64,000 bases of DNA, taken from Pseudobacteroides cellulosolvens ATCC 35603 = DSM 2933. Lineage in GTDB: Bacteria; Bacillota; Clostridia; Acetivibrionales; DSM-2933. The DNA lies in contig NZ_LGTC01000001.1 in assembly GCF_001262605.1 (NCBI RefSeq), forward strand, positions 4,288,001 through 4,352,000, written 5' to 3'. Shown one piece after another: positions 63,800 through 64,000 of this stretch (positions are counted from its first letter, which is position 1; each line of letters starts with the position of its first letter). A program made the translations under genes and the position numbers. A model generated the notes under the pieces. That model was given only the letters and a program-made list of their open reading frames with translations, searched no databases and was not told the DNA's origin.

Positions 63800-63862
63800 A
63801 TCATTTTCCCTCTTTCGTCTTATTATATTGATTCTTCAATCATTCCTTGGAATGTTGAAGAA

Positions 63863-63948
63863 ATAACTTCCCCTATACTTCGCTTTCGTGTTAACTTATC
63901 TCGTTAACACCCGCTCAGAAGGGGAAGTAATTCTTTAATCATTCCTTA
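63863..63948 (+). repeat. Dispersed 87-bp structured repeat, copy 3
   Basis: Begins ATAACTTCCCCTATACTTCG and ends TCATTCCTTA. Outer stem ACTTCCCCT/AGGGGAAGT and inner stem GTGTTAAC/GTTAACAC are perfect. It aligns with copies at 6078-6164 (minus) and 18122-18209 (plus). Confidence 0.78.
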
Positions 63949-64000
63949 CCTAAAATACTGTACTCCTGCTTCAAATAACTTCTGATCCTTTTCCCCTGGA
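63946..64000 (-). CDS. Possible C-terminal end of an unidentified gene
   Basis: The minus strand reads PGEKDQKLFEAGVQYFR and then a TAA stop at 63946-63948, an open frame entering from beyond the window edge. The stop lies inside the last bases of repeat copy 3. Too short to identify; it may not be coding. Confidence 0.3.
   Translation of the reverse strand, partial: PGEKDQKLFEAGVQYFR

Noticed and set aside
1..64000. tRNA, rRNA, prophage, transposase and CRISPR-Cas genes
   Set aside because: None was recognised on either strand; intergenic gaps are short and no recombinase or transposase motif was seen.

Overview
The window is low-GC chromosomal DNA from an anaerobic, spore-forming, flagellated member of the Clostridia. 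The evidence is AT-rich intergenic DNA, strong AGGAGG ribosome sites with frequent TTG/GTG starts, a SleB-type cortex hydrolase, a complete fla/che-type basal-body operon, a tungsten aldehyde:ferredoxin oxidoreductase, and a large secreted protein made of seven type I-like cohesin domains. The cohesins point to a cellulosome-forming cellulolytic clostridium (Acetivibrio/Ruminiclostridium-like); that assignment is inference.

Layout. 1-12975 (minus strand): basal-body, hook and export operon flgB-flgC-fliE-fliF-fliG-fliH-fliI-fliJ-motE-like-fliK-flgD-TIGR02530-flgE-flbD-fliL(partial), with a GC-rich structured leader before flgE. 13394-24068 (minus): housekeeping block trmFO, topA, dprA and yifB. 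An accessory set (a DUF2161-like nuclease-fold protein and a degenerate two-component module) sits between yifB and dprA. 24292-26907: prepilin peptidase, then serA behind a sigma-A promoter and a tandem glycine riboswitch. 26982-30476: seven-cohesin scaffoldin, preceded by about 1.35 kb without genes. 31833-36089: UvrD-like helicase, DUF1294 protein, and the PFL(DUF711)/ACT pair. 36274-38487 (plus): a LexA-box promoter driving a radical SAM DNA-repair-type protein and its TIGR03915 partner. 38491-49081: molybdo/tungsto-pterin region. It holds a Moco-type riboswitch followed by tupABC-moeA-moeA/PBP-moaA-moaC-MOSC, a divergent mogA, and a ferredoxin-AOR-MoaD operon. 49302-52855: aminotransferase, class A beta-lactamase-like hydrolase and DacF-type carboxypeptidase. 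53136-60184: an envelope efflux set (tandem-module MacA-like adaptor, MacB ATPase, MacB permease, SLH protein, lipoprotein), divergent from an OmpR-type regulator and a frameshifted kinase (60426-62348). 62479-63799: SleB-like hydrolase and cyclophilin.

How the parts work together. The flagellar genes form one polar transcription unit. The tungsten section is self-consistent: tungstate import (TupABC), pterin synthesis and metal insertion (MoaA, MoaC, MoeA, MogA), a MoaD-like protein, and the likely client enzyme AOR with its electron-transfer protein. The radical SAM pair is probably SOS-controlled. The efflux operon probably answers to the adjacent two-component system.

The items most worth attention are: the cohesin-only scaffoldin; the two-component module in which one kinase lacks its phospho-histidine and the receiver lacks its phospho-aspartate; an 87-bp structured repeat family with paired base changes in its stem (three copies); the perfect LexA box; the structured flgE leader; the glycine riboswitch on serA; and three single-base homopolymer frameshifts (moaA, the efflux kinase, and the receiver-kinase junction), which may be sequence errors. 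All calls come from reading the sequence; no database search was run.
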